Shown piece by piece: positions 23,225-35,300 of a stretch of DNA of 64,000 bases. A program made the translations under genes and the position numbers. The notes beneath the pieces are model-generated. The model was not told the origin of the DNA. It did no database searches and saw only the letters and a program-made list of their open reading frames with translations. The first letter of the stretch is position 1. Every line of letters starts with the position of its first letter. This DNA is from Gliomastix tumulicola (lineage: Eukaryota > Ascomycota > Sordariomycetes > Hypocreales > Bionectriaceae). The DNA is taken from contig BCHX01000005.1 of NCBI GenBank assembly GCA_001599755.1, positions 814,800-878,799 of the forward strand. Reading direction: 5' to 3'.

Positions 23225-24007
23225 ATCCTGACCCCGAGACTCCATCCTTGAATCACGGCCTGGATCTATAAGAGTCTCAGCAGCGAGTTAACTGCCACTG
23301 ACCTCGGGCTTCACCTGCTGTTCAGTCAGGTTCCTCCGGTGGTTCGCATTGTCGCCAGCCCGGGAAAAGAAAAGTTGCAGCCAAGCAGCGGGTCGACGCC
23401 TTGCAACTACTTCCCCCGCACACAGGCCTCCCGCCGCCCAAACGCCCTAGAACGGGCCCCCAGCAAGCTCCAAATTACTGACAGCCCAGTGGGACTTTTA
23501 CCTGCCATCTCGGAACCTCGACAATCCCCGTTCCTGCTGACTGGCCCATCCCACTCCTAGAAGTCCCCAAACACCCCATCACCTCCCTCTGCTGCCTCAT
23601 CGGCAAGTCCGCATAGAGGCAAAACACTCGGCAGCGAGTGCCTGCCCTGTCAAGACTGCCTGCCTGCCTGCCTGCCTTGGTTCTGGCCCTTTCGGACGTG
23701 AGAAGGCAAATCAACAACATCCTTGTTCAGCACTCTCCCGCTTGCGCCTCTTTTCTCTCCTCGCATTCTTTTGTTTTCCCACAGCCCAAAGCCATCTCCC
23801 CCACATCCCGCCGAGCATTTTACTCGTTCGTGGACGCTAAGCATTCGTTCTGACACAAAAAATCACCCTATTTACTACTGACGACGCGTCCGAGTCGTTT
23901 CTCGCGCGGGCAGCTCTTGTTGCTCCCGACACCACAGCACAGCACCCGGTAAAAACGCGCGGCTGGTAGCGACGGGGCTAACTGCCGCGCAAAAAGCCAA
24001 AGACACA
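23225..24007 (+). promoter_or_regulatory. TATA box and ATG-free leader of the VHS/GAT gene
   Basis: TATAAGAG occurs at 23267-23274. From just upstream of it to the start codon at 24008 there is no ATG on the plus strand for 783 bases, although CAT is common. The interval is pyrimidine-rich and includes a TGCC run near 23658-23678. Together these suggest a long transcribed 5' leader under selection against upstream starts. Confidence 0.55.
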
Positions 24008-25922
24008 ATGAAGGCCATGCGGAAGAGCCTGAATGTGTCGCGGGTGCTGGGCACTCTGAAGAAGAAGAAGAAGAACACGCACCCCAATGGAGGTGCCAAT
24101 GGTACGTGACAAAAAGGAGGCCCCCGGGGGAGGGGGGAGCACCGACCGCCCTTGATGAGCTTTTCCTGCCCACCAAAGAGCACCGCATTGCTTTCAATTG
24201 GGAGACAATTACTGACTTGCGACACAGGAAGCAGCTCTGATGCGCCAGCTGCTGCCGCGGTCCCAGATGCGGACGTAACCCCCGAGGCCGCTGCGAAGAA
24301 CGCTGTGGTAGGCTGCACCCCCGAGCGGCGCATTGTCTGTCCCTTGTTGAATGGATTTACTGACCGCGATCATTTTCCAGAAAGCATTCTGTGAATCGGG
24401 CGGGAACGTTAAGGTATGCAAGAAGAAACATTCGAACCTCCAACCTCACATCATCAACCCTTTTCCTTCGTGCGCTGACCCCAACCCTGCAGGGCGACGA
24501 GATACTTTTTCTGCCTCCTATCGTCGATGCTGCCGAATCATCTCCAGCCGCCGCCGCCGAATGCGCCCGCGTCATCAAGAAGTACCTGTCCAAGGACTAC
24601 TATGGCCGCCCTTCGTGGCAGTATAACAGCCTGATGCTCATCCGCATCCTCGTCGACAACCCTGGCGAGACCTTCACCCGAGCCCTCGACGCCGACTTCG
24701 CCGAGGTCATGCGCAAGCTGATCAAGCATGCGCGCGACAACCGCGTCCGCAACATGTGCATGGAGATGCTCGACGACTTCGAGCACACCAAGATGTACGA
24801 CGGGAACCTCCAGGCCCTCGTGCTCATGTGGAAGGCCCAGAAGGAGGAGGCCATTCGGAAGAACGGGGTACGTTGCCAACTCTGCAACCAGTTCTATCAT
24901 GGGTCTGTCTTCTGTTGTTGTCCGTACTGACTAGATTCGCGCAGGTTGATCCTTCACAGCAGATCCAGCAGCGACGCGTGATGCAGGCACCTCCCGTAAA
25001 CCCGCACTCTCAGAACTACTTTGCGCGTAGCCACCAGAACAAGCGGCTCCCCGAGCCTGCCGAGCTTGCCAGTCGACTCGAAGAGGCTCGCACGTCTGCG
25101 AAGCTCCTGGAGCAGGTCGTCATGAACACTCCATCCAACGAGATCCTCAACAACGACCTCATCAAGGAGTTCGCCGACAGGTGCCTGAGTGCGTCTAGGA
25201 GCATACAGGGCTACATGCAGGCGGACAACCCCGCGCCGGACAACGAGACCATGGAGAGCCTCATTGACACCAATGAGCAGCTGCAGACCGCCCTCAACCA
25301 GCATCAGCGGGCCATGCTGAGCGCTCGCAAGGCCCTGGGCCTGGGTGAGAGGCAGGAGCCTGAGGCTTCCGGTGCGCTGCAGAACGTGCCCAGCCAGGAT
25401 AGGGTGCTTGAGTGGACACGATCGCAGCAGGAGCTGCATGCCATAGGTGACGGCTACGACCCCGAGGCCACTCAGCCCGTAGGAAACGGGAAGGGCAAGG
25501 CGAAGGACTATGGCTATGGCTATGGTGGCGGCCCCTCTGGCCACGCCGTTGCCGGTCCCTCTGGATCAGGCCAGCAGCATGACGACGCGGGCCAGAACCC
25601 CTTTGCAGACCCTGTTCCCGATGATCGACACCAGTACCCATACGGCGGTGGCGCCAACAACTTCTACCCAGACAGCAACGTCAACAACAACAACAACTAC
25701 GCTCATGCGTCCTCTCGAGACCGTTACACCGGCGCAGGTGCACCTGGTCCAGCTGGAGCTGGAGCTGGAGCTGGAGCGAGCAGCAGCCGACCTGTCGACG
25801 GAGAAAGCGCCGCCTCCGGGGGCCAGGGATCCCTGGGACGACGCCGCAACGGAGGCGATGTCTCGGACGACGATCTGTATGAGGCTACCCCGAACCGCAA
25901 GGAGCCTGTGTACAGATACTGA
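24008..25922 (+). CDS. VHS-like and GAT domain trafficking protein
   Basis: Exons 24008-24101, 24228-24307, 24381-24413 (a 33-nt microexon), 24493-24867 and 24945-25922 give 519 residues. After a basic N terminus (a Lys run near residues 18-22), residues about 45-185 form an all-helical VHS/ENTH-like module, recognised by QYNSLMLIRILVDNPGETF and the KHARDNRVRNMCMEMLDDFE region. Residues about 205-325 (LASRLEEARTSAKLLEQVV, then LIDTNEQLQTALNQHQRAM) look like a GAT three-helix bundle, which binds ubiquitin or Arf-type GTPases in the GGA/TOM1/Lsb5 group. The C-terminal third is disordered, rich in Gly, Tyr, Asn and Ala, and contains NPFADPV, an NPF motif that usually binds EH-domain endocytic proteins. 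The likely role is ubiquitin-dependent cargo sorting or endocytosis at actin patches or endosomes. I chose the first Met; a second lies at residue 4. Confidence 0.87.
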
Positions 25923-27030
25923 GGGGAGGACGACGCAGTGGTGGGTGGGCATGTTTTGCGACGAGCCACGCCCTATACTATACATTTTCCCCCCGTTTCT
26001 GCCAGCCTGTTTTCTTTCCTTTTATCATGTTTCTTTTTCCTACTCCATTCTTCTTCTTCTGCTTACTCAAATCATCGCGAGAGGGAGGACGTTTGAGTCA
26101 GAGCAGGCCATGCGTTATCATGCCACCTTTTATTTTCCCTCTGATATGGTTTCTCGTCTCTCTGCGCGGTCTCGTTGTTGATTCTAGTGCCACTGGACGG
26201 CACGAGCTGGAAACCCTTCCGAGATTATTTTTCCTTTTCCCTTTGCGGTTTACGAGACAAGAGCAGAACAGGTTGTGTTTTACTGTACCTAAGTAGAGGA
26301 CAGGTCGCACGATACCCCCCTAGGAACGAAGAGCTAGAAATACACTACATGACGTTACTTTTCGTTTACTAATACCGTGACTATGCGAGCAGGCTTCGGT
26401 TGGTCACAGGTGTGACGGTTTACTGAAGAGGGAGAAAGGAGGCAGAGGATGGCGTGCGTTGTCGTTGTTGTTGCTGCTGCTCGGGGAGCCAGGGTGAATC
26501 ACGGGAACGCACAGACGAAGCCACGCATAAGTCGAAGAGATCTCCAGAGTACATCATACCAGCCCGCATGAAGTGTCTAGGGAGCTAGGTATTCGCTTGG
26601 TTTGTCTCTGGTCAGCCCCTCCCCTCCCCTCCCCTCTCTCTCGCAACTTGGACCGAAAGAAGGGACCAAACCCGTTCCCGGGGACCAGGGTCGTCGCCCC
26701 CTTCCCTGGGAAGCGACCCCATTGGCGAGATGATAGGGTGAGCTAGACGACGACGGCGGATGGGAATGGGAACGGATCATCATCCTCCTTGGCGCGGGGC
26801 GGAGGCAAGGGGGTCCTGGACGTTCGTCCTGGCTCGGACCAAGTTGAAGCTTCAGGCGGGCATATATCCGTGGCAGGGAGATGGTTGGACTGGCGAGGGG
26901 CGGAATGTCGGTGAGGACGGTGGCGCGGACTCGAAATACGAGGACGTAACACGCAGGGTCAATAAGTACTAGTACTCTCTTGACGCATGGACGGGCGCCG
27001 TGGGACAGAGATCTGGATTCTGGTCGGTGA

Positions 27031-27032
<2 letters not shown>

Positions 27033-27062
<30 letters not shown>
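27033..27062. repeat. (CT)15 dinucleotide repeat
   Basis: Thirty bases of uninterrupted CT. Confidence 0.9.
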
Positions 27063-27064
<2 letters not shown>

Positions 27065-27347
27065 CAGTGATTGGTGTGATGGGGGGCACATCGGTACATC
27101 GGTACCTCGGGACATCGTGTTTGGTGACTCCGAGTCAGGTTGAGGCATTGGTGAGATTGATTGATTGATTGGTTGATGTCATGGAAGGCGCGTGCCTGGG
27201 CTCCTTCCTGGGCTCCTTCCTGCTAGTGAGTGGTACGACTTGCGGGTTCGTGGACGGTTTTCTGAGGCAAGAACGAGTCGAGGCACCTTCCTCCGTTCAC
27301 GAGACCCGTTTTCACGTCGAACACGGTAGGCACGCGCCATTTCACAG

Positions 27348-27389
27348 AGCAGAAAGCAGAAAGCCAGAAAGCAGAAAGCAGAAAGCAGG
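27348..27389. repeat. Imperfect (GCAGAAA)n repeat
   Basis: About six copies of the heptamer GCAGAAA, some as CCAGAAA, in tandem. Confidence 0.8.
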
Positions 27390-29272
27390 AAAGGAAGGAA
27401 CGAACCAGATCCCGTATCGCCACCTTCGCCTCCCGATAAGCAAATATCACGATATTCTTCGCCGTGTGCAACGCTTCTGCCTTGCCAGTCGCGTCGAACA
27501 GGCGTCCTTTCTGGTCCCACGAGACACACAAATCTGATCTGATCTGCTCACCCATCAATCACCCGTCTGATCCCAGGCGCGAGGCACAAGGCACAAGGCA
27601 CAGAGAAACGCCGCTTCACGACACGATACGGCCAAGCTAGTCACCCAGCTTGCGCATCGCCATTGGGCTCACGGCCTTGGGGATGCAGTCGGGCAGCACG
27701 AACGGACTCGATCGACCCAGTTGAACACCTGTGCGCCGCGTTGTCTTCTTCCCAGACGTCCATCATCATCATCATCAAGAATATGTACGACAGAGGTATG
27801 GCGTCTTGCACTTTCACGTGCACATATGCAGTGCTCGCCCCCACGAATCGCCTGCAGATGGCCGGACCCCCGAAGGTCATTTTTCATTTCGCTCCCATGC
27901 CATGCAACGCCCATTTCCCCACAGGACCCGGATGGCGGGACGCCTATCGGAGCTTCGAGTCTTCATTAGACGGGAAACTCGGCTAATGATGGCTTGGGAG
28001 AGGCGCCGATGGCGTTATGCGTGGGAAGGGGAGGCATCCATGTCTGTGCCACGTTGCCCAGCAGGAGGAGAAGGAGGAGAAGGAGGAGAACGAGGAGGAG
28101 AACGAGAACGCGGAAACCAGGAAGAATCGCGAAAGGGAGTCGACAACAACAACAGGATGGATGGTACCATGATCATCGAGTCCACAACTAGGTCTTTCCG
28201 TCGGTCCACTGCGCGTTTGCCCCCAACAGGACTAGCACTCGACGTCTCGAAAGCGATTGGTTGTCTCGAGTGCCTGTATTCCTCTTTGGGTCATACTTGC
28301 GAAACACGTCCCAGACGGCTACATCGGACTAGGCCAGACATACGGACCCTCTTGTCTAAGCTCCTGCAATGCGCGAGAGAGAGGCCGTCCGCTCCCTCGT
28401 CGTCGGGCAGTCACGAGAGCTGACAGCCAGCGAGGCCAGAGGGAAAACAGAGAGGGCGGTAATAGGGGCGCGCTGGAGAGAAAATATGGCGGCAGATCTC
28501 CTGCGCGCCGTCGGCCGGTGGCTGGCTCTCGTCCTACCACACTTGCACCAACACGACAGGTCCCCCGGCGCCATCCTTGCATTTGGCTGGCTTGCCGACT
28601 TTCGTATTATTGCATATGCAGCCTCAGCAGCGACCTTGCACGTCCACGTTGCTCACCTCATGCTGGCCTGCTGTCACTGCATGGTTCTTGGCCCCGGCCA
28701 GGGAATGGTGAGATCAGACCAAAAGCTGTGTTCCTCGCGCGCAAGCCTCCTCCGCCGCCATCTGTGATTCATCTCGGACGACTCCTTCCTCTTCCGCCAG
28801 CAGGTCAGCTTCCTGGGACACGATCCGGGTTAGAAGAGGTTATGCAGTGCGGCGGCGAATGATATTTAATTCGAGGGGCCCGGCTCACGAGGACAGCTTC
28901 AAGAGGCGAGCTGCCGCTCAAGATTTTTGACCTTTCACACAGGAGACCTCAGCTGGTGGCCATTGCGCATTGCTGTGTTTGTCGATCCGCGCACAGAGCA
29001 TCGTCTCTTTGAGGACTGCCCCTTACTTATTCTCTTCTATCCTTCCCCTCATTCCTCCAGAGACTCGAGCTTTTGAACATCTGCTTCGGACTTTGTTGGT
29101 CCGCCGCAACCCTCCATCTTATCTAGGACCGGAGGCCCCTATCCGGATCGTTGCGCCAAGTTGTTGGTCAGTTGATCCCTCAGCCTGTCATCCCTCGGCA
29201 GAACAGAAGGTACCGTCTGGCTAGGCCACAACTGACAAGTTCCACATAGACCCCAAAGCCGCTGCCGCAGCC

Positions 29273-31086
29273 ATGCCGTCGTCTATTAGCATTCTCGAGT
29301 CACAAGCTGCGCACCCGTTTCACTTGGACAAGTTCCCCGTCACTTGTCATGTCGAGCAACCGAGCTTCAGCGTCCCTGACGCTCTCGATCAAGCAACCGA
29401 GTACATCGACACTCGTGGCCCCCCGCCGTCGTCCCTCGCCAACTTCACCTCAGAGTTGGTACTGCTCCTGATCGACGAGGTAAGTTTCCACCGAGGCACA
29501 TTTCCAAGTATTGGCGAGAGCCGCACTAATAGCTCGTGTGTAGTTACGTGACATCGAACCCGAAGCTCTATGGAACCTCCGGAGCGTGTGCCGTCGGTTC
29601 TACGCACTAGCTACTCCCGAGATCTACCGCCAAGTCGTCCTCACCGAGGCGTTGGTCCAAGATGGTGCCGAGTATCAACACCCCATCGCCTTCCACAACA
29701 TGGCTCTATACACACGCCATGTGGTGATCCGAAGCAAGCTCAGACCCGAGGGCATTCGAAAGATCCTCCAGACTATCCACAGACTGGCAACCATCCAGTA
29801 CGCTTCCTCCTTTCCTCGGCGTTAGATAACCCGTCCGTTCGTTGCCTTTGGCTCGAGTCACTGACTTGCAATTGTACAGCTGGCACTTTGAAGACAACGA
29901 GCTGAAGCGCGATGGTGTCTGGCTCCCTTCCGACCTCCTCAGCCCGAGCGACAGGAACCGCTCCGACCTTCGTCTCAGCATCACAGACCTCCCGCTGCAT
30001 AACTTCGATGCTGAGTCCACGGCCTCCTATACACGAGCCATCCCAGCCGATATCCTCGTCTCTCTAAAGCTCCCCAACCCCACTCCACGGCTAACCGCTC
30101 GCCTGGGCTCCCTGAAGGAGCTCCTTCTTCGTGCATCACGTCTCGAGGTCCTCGATTATCAAGACAGCGGCCTGGGAACCCAATTCGAGTTTAACCAAGG
30201 CGAGCGGCTGCCTGCTGTACGGCACCTCGCACTCAAGTCGTACAGCTGGAAACACAGTGCCGAAGAGGTCCGAGAGCATTGGGACTTTTCTCGACTTGAG
30301 TCTCTGGAGCTGATCGACGTGCCCACCTTCAACTTCTTTCGCTCCGTCTGCTTTGGCGATTTCAAGAACCTTCGCAGCCTGAGTGTCGAAGACTGGAGCC
30401 CTCACCTCCCTCACCGCAAGCTAGAAGCCACGCAGCTGCTCCACGCCTTTATCAAGTATCACATCCGAGAGCTCGAGACCTTGCACATCACCTGCCGCGT
30501 GCCAAACTTCCCTGTCGATGCCGTCCTGATGCACGCGGCGACGCTGAAGGATCTCAAGCTAAGAGACCACGCCGGCTTCACGCAGGACTCGCCCGTGTGC
30601 CCGACGATCGATCTCTCCAGCCTTCTGCATCTCGCAGACCATCTGGTCAACGTCCGAAACCTAGAACTCGACATGAACTACGGACTGGACGACCCCGAGG
30701 ACTTCCTGCGGACCGTCGCCTACTTCAAGGAGGCCGACACGCTCGTCCTGCACACGCAGACGCTGCTGCAGTACGTGGAGACGGTCGGACTCGCTGACGA
30801 TCCAGATGCCCGGGCCGCGGAGACGTGCTTCATGGTCCTCCTCGACGGCCGGGGCAGGATGAACCCGGATCGTCCCTGGAAGAAGATCACGCTGAACGTG
30901 GGCGGCTGGAAGCCCACCATGGTGCCTCGGTCTGGTCACCGCTGGACCATGCTCGAGCAGATTGGCAAGTACCCTGAGAGGTGCTTCGTCCTCGAGAGAG
31001 TGGAGGGTCAGTACTTCAAGAGGGAGGTCATGGCAAATGTGATCGGACGTCGTACCCCGGAGCCGATGGATGACGACGACGACGAC

Positions 31087-31118
<32 letters not shown>

Positions 31119-31137
31119 CGATGATTATGATGAGTGA
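29273..31137 (+). CDS. F-box-like protein with poly-acidic tail
   Basis: Exons 29273-29479, 29544-29797 and 29880-31137 give 572 residues. Residues about 55-95 (SSLANFTSELVLLLIDELRD, then WNLRSVCRRFYALATPEIY) have the F-box pattern, the SKP1-binding adaptor of SCF ubiquitin ligases. A long C-terminal region follows with leucine-rich, LRR-like strands (for example LVSLKLPNPTPRL, LRSLSVEDWSPHL, LKDLKLRDHAGF), as in fungal F-box proteins of unknown substrate. The protein ends with about 22 residues almost all Asp or Glu, encoded by a GAC-type repeat at roughly 31068-31130. An intron splits the F-box, which helps confirm the join. The gene converges on the methyltransferase at 31365 with only about 230 bp between stop codons. 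No substrate can be inferred. Confidence 0.85.
31068..31130 (+). repeat. In-frame GAC repeat encoding poly-Asp/Glu
   Basis: GAC repeats with occasional GAA, GAT and TAT codons encode the acidic tail of the F-box protein. Confidence 0.85.
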
Positions 31138-31364
31138 GGATTCAAGATTGATCTCGCGTGGAATTGAGAATTGAGTGGTTGTAATTTGCAGCAAAGTACT
31201 ATTTCTTTCTCCCTCCTCTCCCCCCCCCTCCCTTAATGATAGACGAAAAGACAAGATAGCAAATTTTTTTTTTCCTAGCAAGAGGCAATACAACATGTAA
31301 GCGATAGACTATTCCCTTTCCCTCCGTGACCTGACATTTTAATGTGACAATCCCATCCCTGCTG

Positions 31365-32378
31365 TCACTTCTGGGCCAGAACGATCCAAGCCTCGAACTT
31401 GATGCCGCCATACTTGCCCAGCTCCTCGGAGATGGCCTTCTCGAGCGCCTGGGGCCAGCGAGCCACGTCGTGCTCGGTCCATCCCTCCCTCGCCAGCTTG
31501 GTGAAGTCGCCGAGCATGAAGCTGCGCAGGCCCGCAAACTCCGGGGTGCCCTCCCGGACGAGCAGGTCCTCGACGACGACGTCCATGCGTGCAGAGGTGA
31601 AGCCCGCCTCGAGGGCGACACGCTCCAGCTCGCCCTCGCGCATGAACTCGGGCCTGGGGATGCGCATGGATGGCAGGTCCGGGCGGACCAGCGCCTGGGC
31701 ACGGTGGATGATGGACGCCACGGGGAAGCGGCGCCAGCTGGTGAGGACAGCCAGACCGCCCGCGGCGTTGGGATTGGGAGGGGAGGAGGAGAAGGAGGAC
31801 TGGGGGGTAGCGGGTCGGAGCGTGCGGTACATCTCGCGGACGCCGGCGACGGGGTCGGCGAGGGTGAAGATGCTGAAGTTGAGGATGGAATGGGACAGGG
31901 AGTCTGAATCAGGGCAGGCAGGGGACGAGGGTGCGTCAAGGTCGGCCGAGTCCGCAACGTCGTACGTCATGGTACAGCCGCAGCGGCCCTCCTTGGCAGC
32001 CTTGTCGAACGTCGAGCGGGCGGCGTCGACCATGGCTGGGTTGATATCCGTGATGTACATCCGCCCAGGTGGCAGAGCAACCCCGGGAGGCTCGCCTGGC
32101 TTCTTGTGCGCGGACGCAGTCATTGGCGGGGAGGGTGGGAGGTAGGGGGAGGATTTCCGGAGGAGAAGGATCATGGAGGCTGTGCCTGGGCCAGAGGCAT
32201 TGTCGTGGACGACGGAGTCGTGATTGATAGGGAGGCGGCGCTGAATATGCGGAAGGGCCTTTGCGAAGAGGTCGGCAGTCGAGTTGCCGGTCTGGGAGGC
32301 ATATGAGCGGGCGAGGGAGGTGAAGAAGCCCGGGCTGGGGGGGTCTTCGGGGGGCCGTTGGTCTTGAGCGTTGGCCAT
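31365..32378 (-). CDS. SAM-dependent methyltransferase, fungal type
   Basis: Single exon, 337 residues. Residues about 59-66 (HDNASGPG) match motif I of class I methyltransferases in the form common in fungi. YITDINPAMVDAA (about 108-120) holds the acidic residue that binds the ribose of S-adenosylmethionine. ILNFSIFTLADP and the later GGLAVLTSWRR fit motifs II-III. A Ser/Pro-rich insertion (about residues 80-100) and another (about 195-210) interrupt the core, probably as surface loops. The C-terminal LGKYGGIKFEAWIVLAQK is typical of fungal orphan methyltransferases annotated near trans-aconitate or secondary-metabolite enzymes. The substrate is unknown. No signal peptide. It converges with the F-box gene, and its upstream flank (32379-32460) is rich in CTT in the sense of transcription. 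Confidence 0.85.
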   Translation of the reverse strand: MANAQDQRPPEDPPSPGFFTSLARSYASQTGNSTADLFAKALPHIQRRLPINHDSVVHDNASGPGTASMILLLRKSSPYLPPSPPMTASAHKKPGEPPGVALPPGRMYITDINPAMVDAARSTFDKAAKEGRCGCTMTYDVADSADLDAPSSPACPDSDSLSHSILNFSIFTLADPVAGVREMYRTLRPATPQSSFSSSPPNPNAAGGLAVLTSWRRFPVASIIHRAQALVRPDLPSMRIPRPEFMREGELERVALEAGFTSARMDVVVEDLLVREGTPEFAGLRSFMLGDFTKLAREGWTEHDVARWPQALEKAISEELGKYGGIKFEAWIVLAQK

Positions 32379-35300
32379 TTCGGGCGGTTGAAAGTTGTTT
32401 TCAAAGTTTTGTAGAAGTAGAGCTTCGTCTTGTTCTCTTCTCTTCTCGTTCAGAACCCGGGATGAGGGTGAATATCAATGTCAACGAGGCGAGGCTCTCT
32501 GTGTGTGTATGGCAAGGGCCTAGTGATCAGAGGAGAGAAAACATCGAGATCTGGGGCAGGGAAACGCAAGGACCCCGGAACCAGGCAGCAGGAAACGGCC
32601 AGAGAAAAAGACCCAGGCTCATGGCCAAGGGGAAGCCGTTTTGAGTTTGTCCAACTGACTCTGGCTCCTCGTGCCAAACAGCTCCGAGGCCACGCGACGA
32701 AAGTCTATTTTGACTCTTGACGATTGCATTATGCAAAAAGCCAATCCTGGTTGCGCTACTGACCCGGACAAACTTTGGGTCAAGGTTTAGTTAACGTTTC
32801 CCCCCGACTGCCGCGGCGAGACGGTCGTGGTCTTTGGGGAGTTCTCACGGGCTGACCAGGGGAGATGGCCAGAGACGCCGAAGATGTGTGTGTGAATCTG
32901 ACTGTGAACGTCGAAACAGAGTGTGCACAGCCTCGAAAAGGGAGCCAAAGCAGGAGGCCATCGATCCCTCCGTGTCAGAATCAGTCAGGTGCTGGCTGAG
33001 ATAGCGTCGGGAGCCCTCGTATATATCGTTCTTCTCCCGGGCCTCCACACATTCTCTCCGTGTTCTCTCTCTCAGGCTCGCTTTCACATGCCTGCCAAGA
33101 CTCCTCACACCCTCGCTGGAAACTGGGGATCTCCAGCGGCAACTCGACCGACCGAAGAATTCCAAGGACTTGGACCCGTGTCATGTCGACGGCTGAGCTC
33201 AGACCTAGGACGTAGTTACTGTGCCGATATGTCACTGAGGCTTGCTGCGGTCCTGGGCCAAGACCCCCCGCGTTTGTGAGCCTTGAGGCGACCGTTGAGG
33301 AACTTACCGAGAACGCCATCTCAACGCCCATGGCCGCGCCGATCATTTTCCGGTTTGGAAGCCTCAAGAACTCGGTTCGGCCACTTCCACGCTTCGGCAC
33401 TCGCTTGGATATGGGAAATCCTCCACCCCCGCAAGTTGTGCTGTCTAGAGGCCACTATGTGGAGGAGAATGATGCGGAGGAGCACGAAGAGGGCCACGAA
33501 CCCGGTATCGTAGCTCGGGAGTCGGAATAGAGACTGCTTGTGTCAAATACTGAGTGAGTATCGACCGTGTGAGATGCATCTTGTGCGCTACAGCGGATGG
33601 AGAGCGAAGAACGATGGCTTCGAATCGACCCTCTCCAAGAGCAGGCAAGTTGAGGTGATGCGGCCTGGATCAGTGGCGAGGGCTCGGAATTCGAGGCGTC
33701 TTGCTCACAGGTCTGGCCGCCAAGAACCAAACCGGCCATCGGTGTTCCTTGGGATGGAAATCAAGCTGCTTGGAACGCCATGGTCATCTCTAGCATGTCC
33801 AACCGGCCGGTCGAGGGCCTCAAAGGCTGTGCCATCGCTGTGGGTCGTCAGCCACGAAACTGCTGGGTCGGGTGTGTTTACCAGCCAGCCACCTCGTCAA
33901 CTTGGCAATTCATGATTCATGCTCTTGCAGTTTTGGGCCGAGTGAGTGTCACGTTCTTGGTCTTGGGGGTCTCGTCGAGGGACATCTCAGCTGTGGCTGC
34001 AGCAAGGGAGTCTTCCTGGCCGTAGGAGCAACCGTTTCGGTAGAAAGCGAAGCAAAGAGTTGGGTAAAGTTGGGACGACGCGGCATCTTTGTTTGATGTT
34101 AAGCACGGTTCAAGATATGTTCTAAAGATGAATGAAAAGAAAAGAAAATGGTTCAGGATGCGAATTGGGTACAGGCGCTTCCGTTGCTTTGGCGTGGAAC
34201 TGGAAGTCACTGTTGGCGCTCCTGCCTTGTGTGCAGATTGCTGACAAAATGCGATGCGCACCTTCCTCTTTGGGACAGAGGGTCGAAGTGGAAAGAAATG
34301 CAGGACTTATTTTGGCAGACAACTCAACTCTCTTGGCCCCACCAATCTCGAGAATTGATGTGTTGGTGCTGAAGAGACCAATTTTGCTGTGGCAATTTTC
34401 TGCAGCATGTTACTGCAAGGCCACCTGTTCCTCCAACCTTCACTCGTTGCCTATTGACACCTTCATCAGTAATTATCTTGGGCCTCCAAGGGGGAAATCA
34501 TTCATTCCTTCAAGGGTATTTCGTCTCCCCCTGCCTGTCACTCCATCCCCTGTAAGTAGGGGACAGAATGCTTCCAGATTTTAGGGTGTCGCCACAACAC
34601 CCTCGTAAAGAACTTCTCTAGAGAACATCAGGGACATGTAGAGCAGAACTTGATGAAATATGTTTTCTTTGAGCTTGAAGGAGTATTGGACTATCTTTTA
34701 TTGTTTTTCTTTGTCGACTTTCTCAAAGCAAACATCCGCATACGTTGGCAAATGCTGCAGAGAACGTGGGGTACTTGTACTCAAGGTACAAGTACTACTA
34801 GTGGTAACCCTTTTGTCTCCCACCTGTTGGGCCCAATCAGGTGGTTCAAGCTGTACTCGCAACATCAATCAACCTCAATGAAAACTTCAATGAAAACAAA
34901 CAGAAAAATTGAAATACAGTGAAAAGCTTGTCTAAAATGCCACAGGTGAAGATGGCAGTGGCTTGTTTGTTATTCCCTTCCCCAGCCACCGTCGCAGGCG
35001 AAGTACAATGTATGTATGTTGGTCCCCCTCCCTGACGGACAGCTGGAAAGCCTGTTGAGACAGTGGGAGAGCCGGTAGAATTGATCACCTCACACTGCGT
35101 ACTATTACCGGCTTCTGCATTGGTAAATGATGGTGTGCTGCACAGGGGGTGATTTTGCACTTGTGTTCCCGATTCATTGCATGAGGATGCCGTGCCAGCT
35201 GCCCAAGCTGTCTGTTAATCACACTGCACAGGTGAGAGTTCCTCGATGTACCTCGGCGCGTGTAGCACGTTCCCTAGTGCACAGAACAAACAAATGCCCA

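Larger units (their letters stand above)
25923..29272. other. Intergenic interval without a recognisable gene
   Basis: About 3.3 kb. The start is the 3' flank of the VHS/GAT gene, with no AATAAA seen. It includes (CT)15, a GCAGAAA repeat and a GGAGAA-rich patch near 28062-28110. A 230-codon frame at 27731-28423 is low complexity and rejected. TATTTAA at about 28863 could belong to the F-box gene promoter. Confidence 0.55.

Noticed and set aside
27731..28423. 230-codon plus-strand frame
   Set aside because: Driven by CAT and GGAGAA repeats; no domain-like segment.
31199..31957. 252-codon minus-strand frame over the second methyltransferase
   Set aside because: Out-of-frame shadow with Ser/Pro/Arg-rich translation, whereas the 337-residue frame carries the methyltransferase motifs.
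33276..33546. Overlapping open frames on both strands, one hydrophobic, with a GTAAGT donor on the minus strand
   Set aside because: Three frames are open at once and none has a start, a partner exon or a family match that I can defend.
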